Shown: positions 52,971-53,488 of the stretch, piece after piece | How positions within the stretch are numbered: position 1 is the stretch's first letter | Layout: each line of letters starts with the position of its first letter | Origin: Gnetum montanum | Lineage: Eukaryota > Streptophyta > Gnetopsida > Gnetales > Gnetaceae | Direction: 5' to 3' | Length of the DNA stretch: 53,488 nt | NCBI GenBank assembly: GCA_015680685.1 | Contig: MNCI01003412.1 | Span: forward strand, 402,824 to 456,311 | The notes under the pieces: generated by a model | What the model saw: the letters and a program-made list of their open reading frames with translations, nothing else | Databases searched by the model: none | Told to the model about the DNA's origin: nothing | Translations under genes and position numbers: made by a program

Positions 52971-53488
52971 ATATATATATGGACCCCCCGCACATGTCAA
53001 CATCATTCTTCATTGTTCACATGAGGGGAGTTGTTGAAATTTTCTTTCACGAATTGTCAAGCTTGTGCACCCATCATTCAAACATTCATAACTTGCTTAT
53101 TAATGCTCTGATTCTCATTTTAGTCGAACCTGCTTAAACCCAGAGTGTTTAACTTAGCTGTGGGGGAAGGGTACATTCCAATTTGCACGTAGTTTTTTTG
53201 AAATTCGTTGTTGCCCGAAGGATATCATAACGGTAAGTGACCTTAAAATTCGTAGAAATGGTTGCCAAACTAATTTTACCTCTTTGCCCAGACCATGAAA
53301 ATTATTTTTTGGAATCACCTAATCAAGATGGGGGCCAATATTGAAACCTTTAGGGGAATTTTTGTGAAAATCTCTAACTTTGAATCACACCAAGCAATAA
53401 ATTAATCTAGTCAGGAAAAGAGTAAGGTATAAATTAAATCTTCTAAATAACCTTACTAATAGTCATCCTGTGTGATTGCAGATGGCCC
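52971..53488 (+). other. Possible first exon and intron start downstream of the internal promoter
   Basis: No long frame and no AATAAA at the 178-bp distance typical of the LTRs in this window. CCCCCCGCAC occurs just after TATA. The window ends before any ORF3-like coding can be seen. Confidence 0.35.
53233..53234 (+). other. Candidate 5' splice site
   Basis: AACG|GTAAGTGACC, a near-perfect plant donor, 263 bp after the TATA box at 52,970. It would end the first exon of the gene driven by the internal promoter; the following exon lies outside the window or was not seen. Confidence 0.4.

Noticed and set aside
52891-53488. Complete 3' LTR of element F
   Set aside because: The promoter words match, but R and U5 do not, the AATAAA at 178 bp is missing and a strong splice donor is present. 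Kept as an internal promoter with the LTR alternative noted.
1-53488. tRNA, rRNA or intact host protein genes
   Set aside because: I looked for tRNA boxes, conserved rRNA words and long domain-bearing frames on both strands and found only the SINE-like boxes and retroelement remnants.

Overview
The window is repeat-dominated nuclear DNA from a land plant. It is AT-rich and has no intact long reading frame, rRNA, tRNA or conserved host gene that I can recognise. It is built from old, nested Ty3/gypsy LTR retrotransposons of the Athila-like and Tat-like kinds, plus a LINE remnant, two SINE-like copies and a PIF1-helicase fragment. That picture suits a very large, slowly purged genome such as a gymnosperm, but the species is an inference. 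Lineage names come from motif recognition by eye, not from a search.

Layout. (1) 1-9.65 kb: AT-rich DNA with a LINE ORF1/ORF2 remnant, two minus-strand SINE-like copies, a 58-bp minisatellite beside a GC-rich island (about 4.4-5.3 kb), several short tandem duplications, a decayed PIF1-type helicase C-terminus, and a 522-bp foldback (inverted repeat). (2) 9.65-19.88 kb: Athila-like element A, minus strand, with LTR, gag, PR, RT, RNase H and INT. A 3.7-kb Tat-like deletion derivative, element C (12,888-16,578), interrupts its RT. (3) 20.25-22.15 kb and 39.50-40.32 kb: two halves of one minus-strand ORF3-like gene, split by the 17.3-kb Tat-like element D (22,155-39,494). (4) D is read on the minus strand: 5' LTR, PBS, gag, PR, then an antisense multi-exon ORF where RT should be, an integrase C-terminus, minisatellites, PPT and 3' LTR. 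(5) 40.3-46.74 kb: Athila-like element B, minus strand. The split ORF3 gene most likely belongs to B, because it lies downstream of B's integrase behind its own TATA box and a candidate intron. (6) 46.74-53.49 kb: two plus-strand elements, E (LTR, PBS, gag start) and F (LTR, PBS, gag, then 3' UTR with pol missing), ending in a second internal TATA promoter and a perfect splice donor.

How it fits together. Three related LTRs (A, E, F) keep exactly 178 bp between the TATA box and AATAAA. In both Athila-like elements where it can be seen, the promoter upstream of ORF3 repeats the same short palindromic words as the LTR promoters of its own lineage. That paired-promoter arrangement is the most interesting signal here. 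The antisense ORF in D is the second: several hundred codons with many stops but no indels. A 276-bp exact duplication around the single N at 34,369 is almost certainly an assembly artefact.
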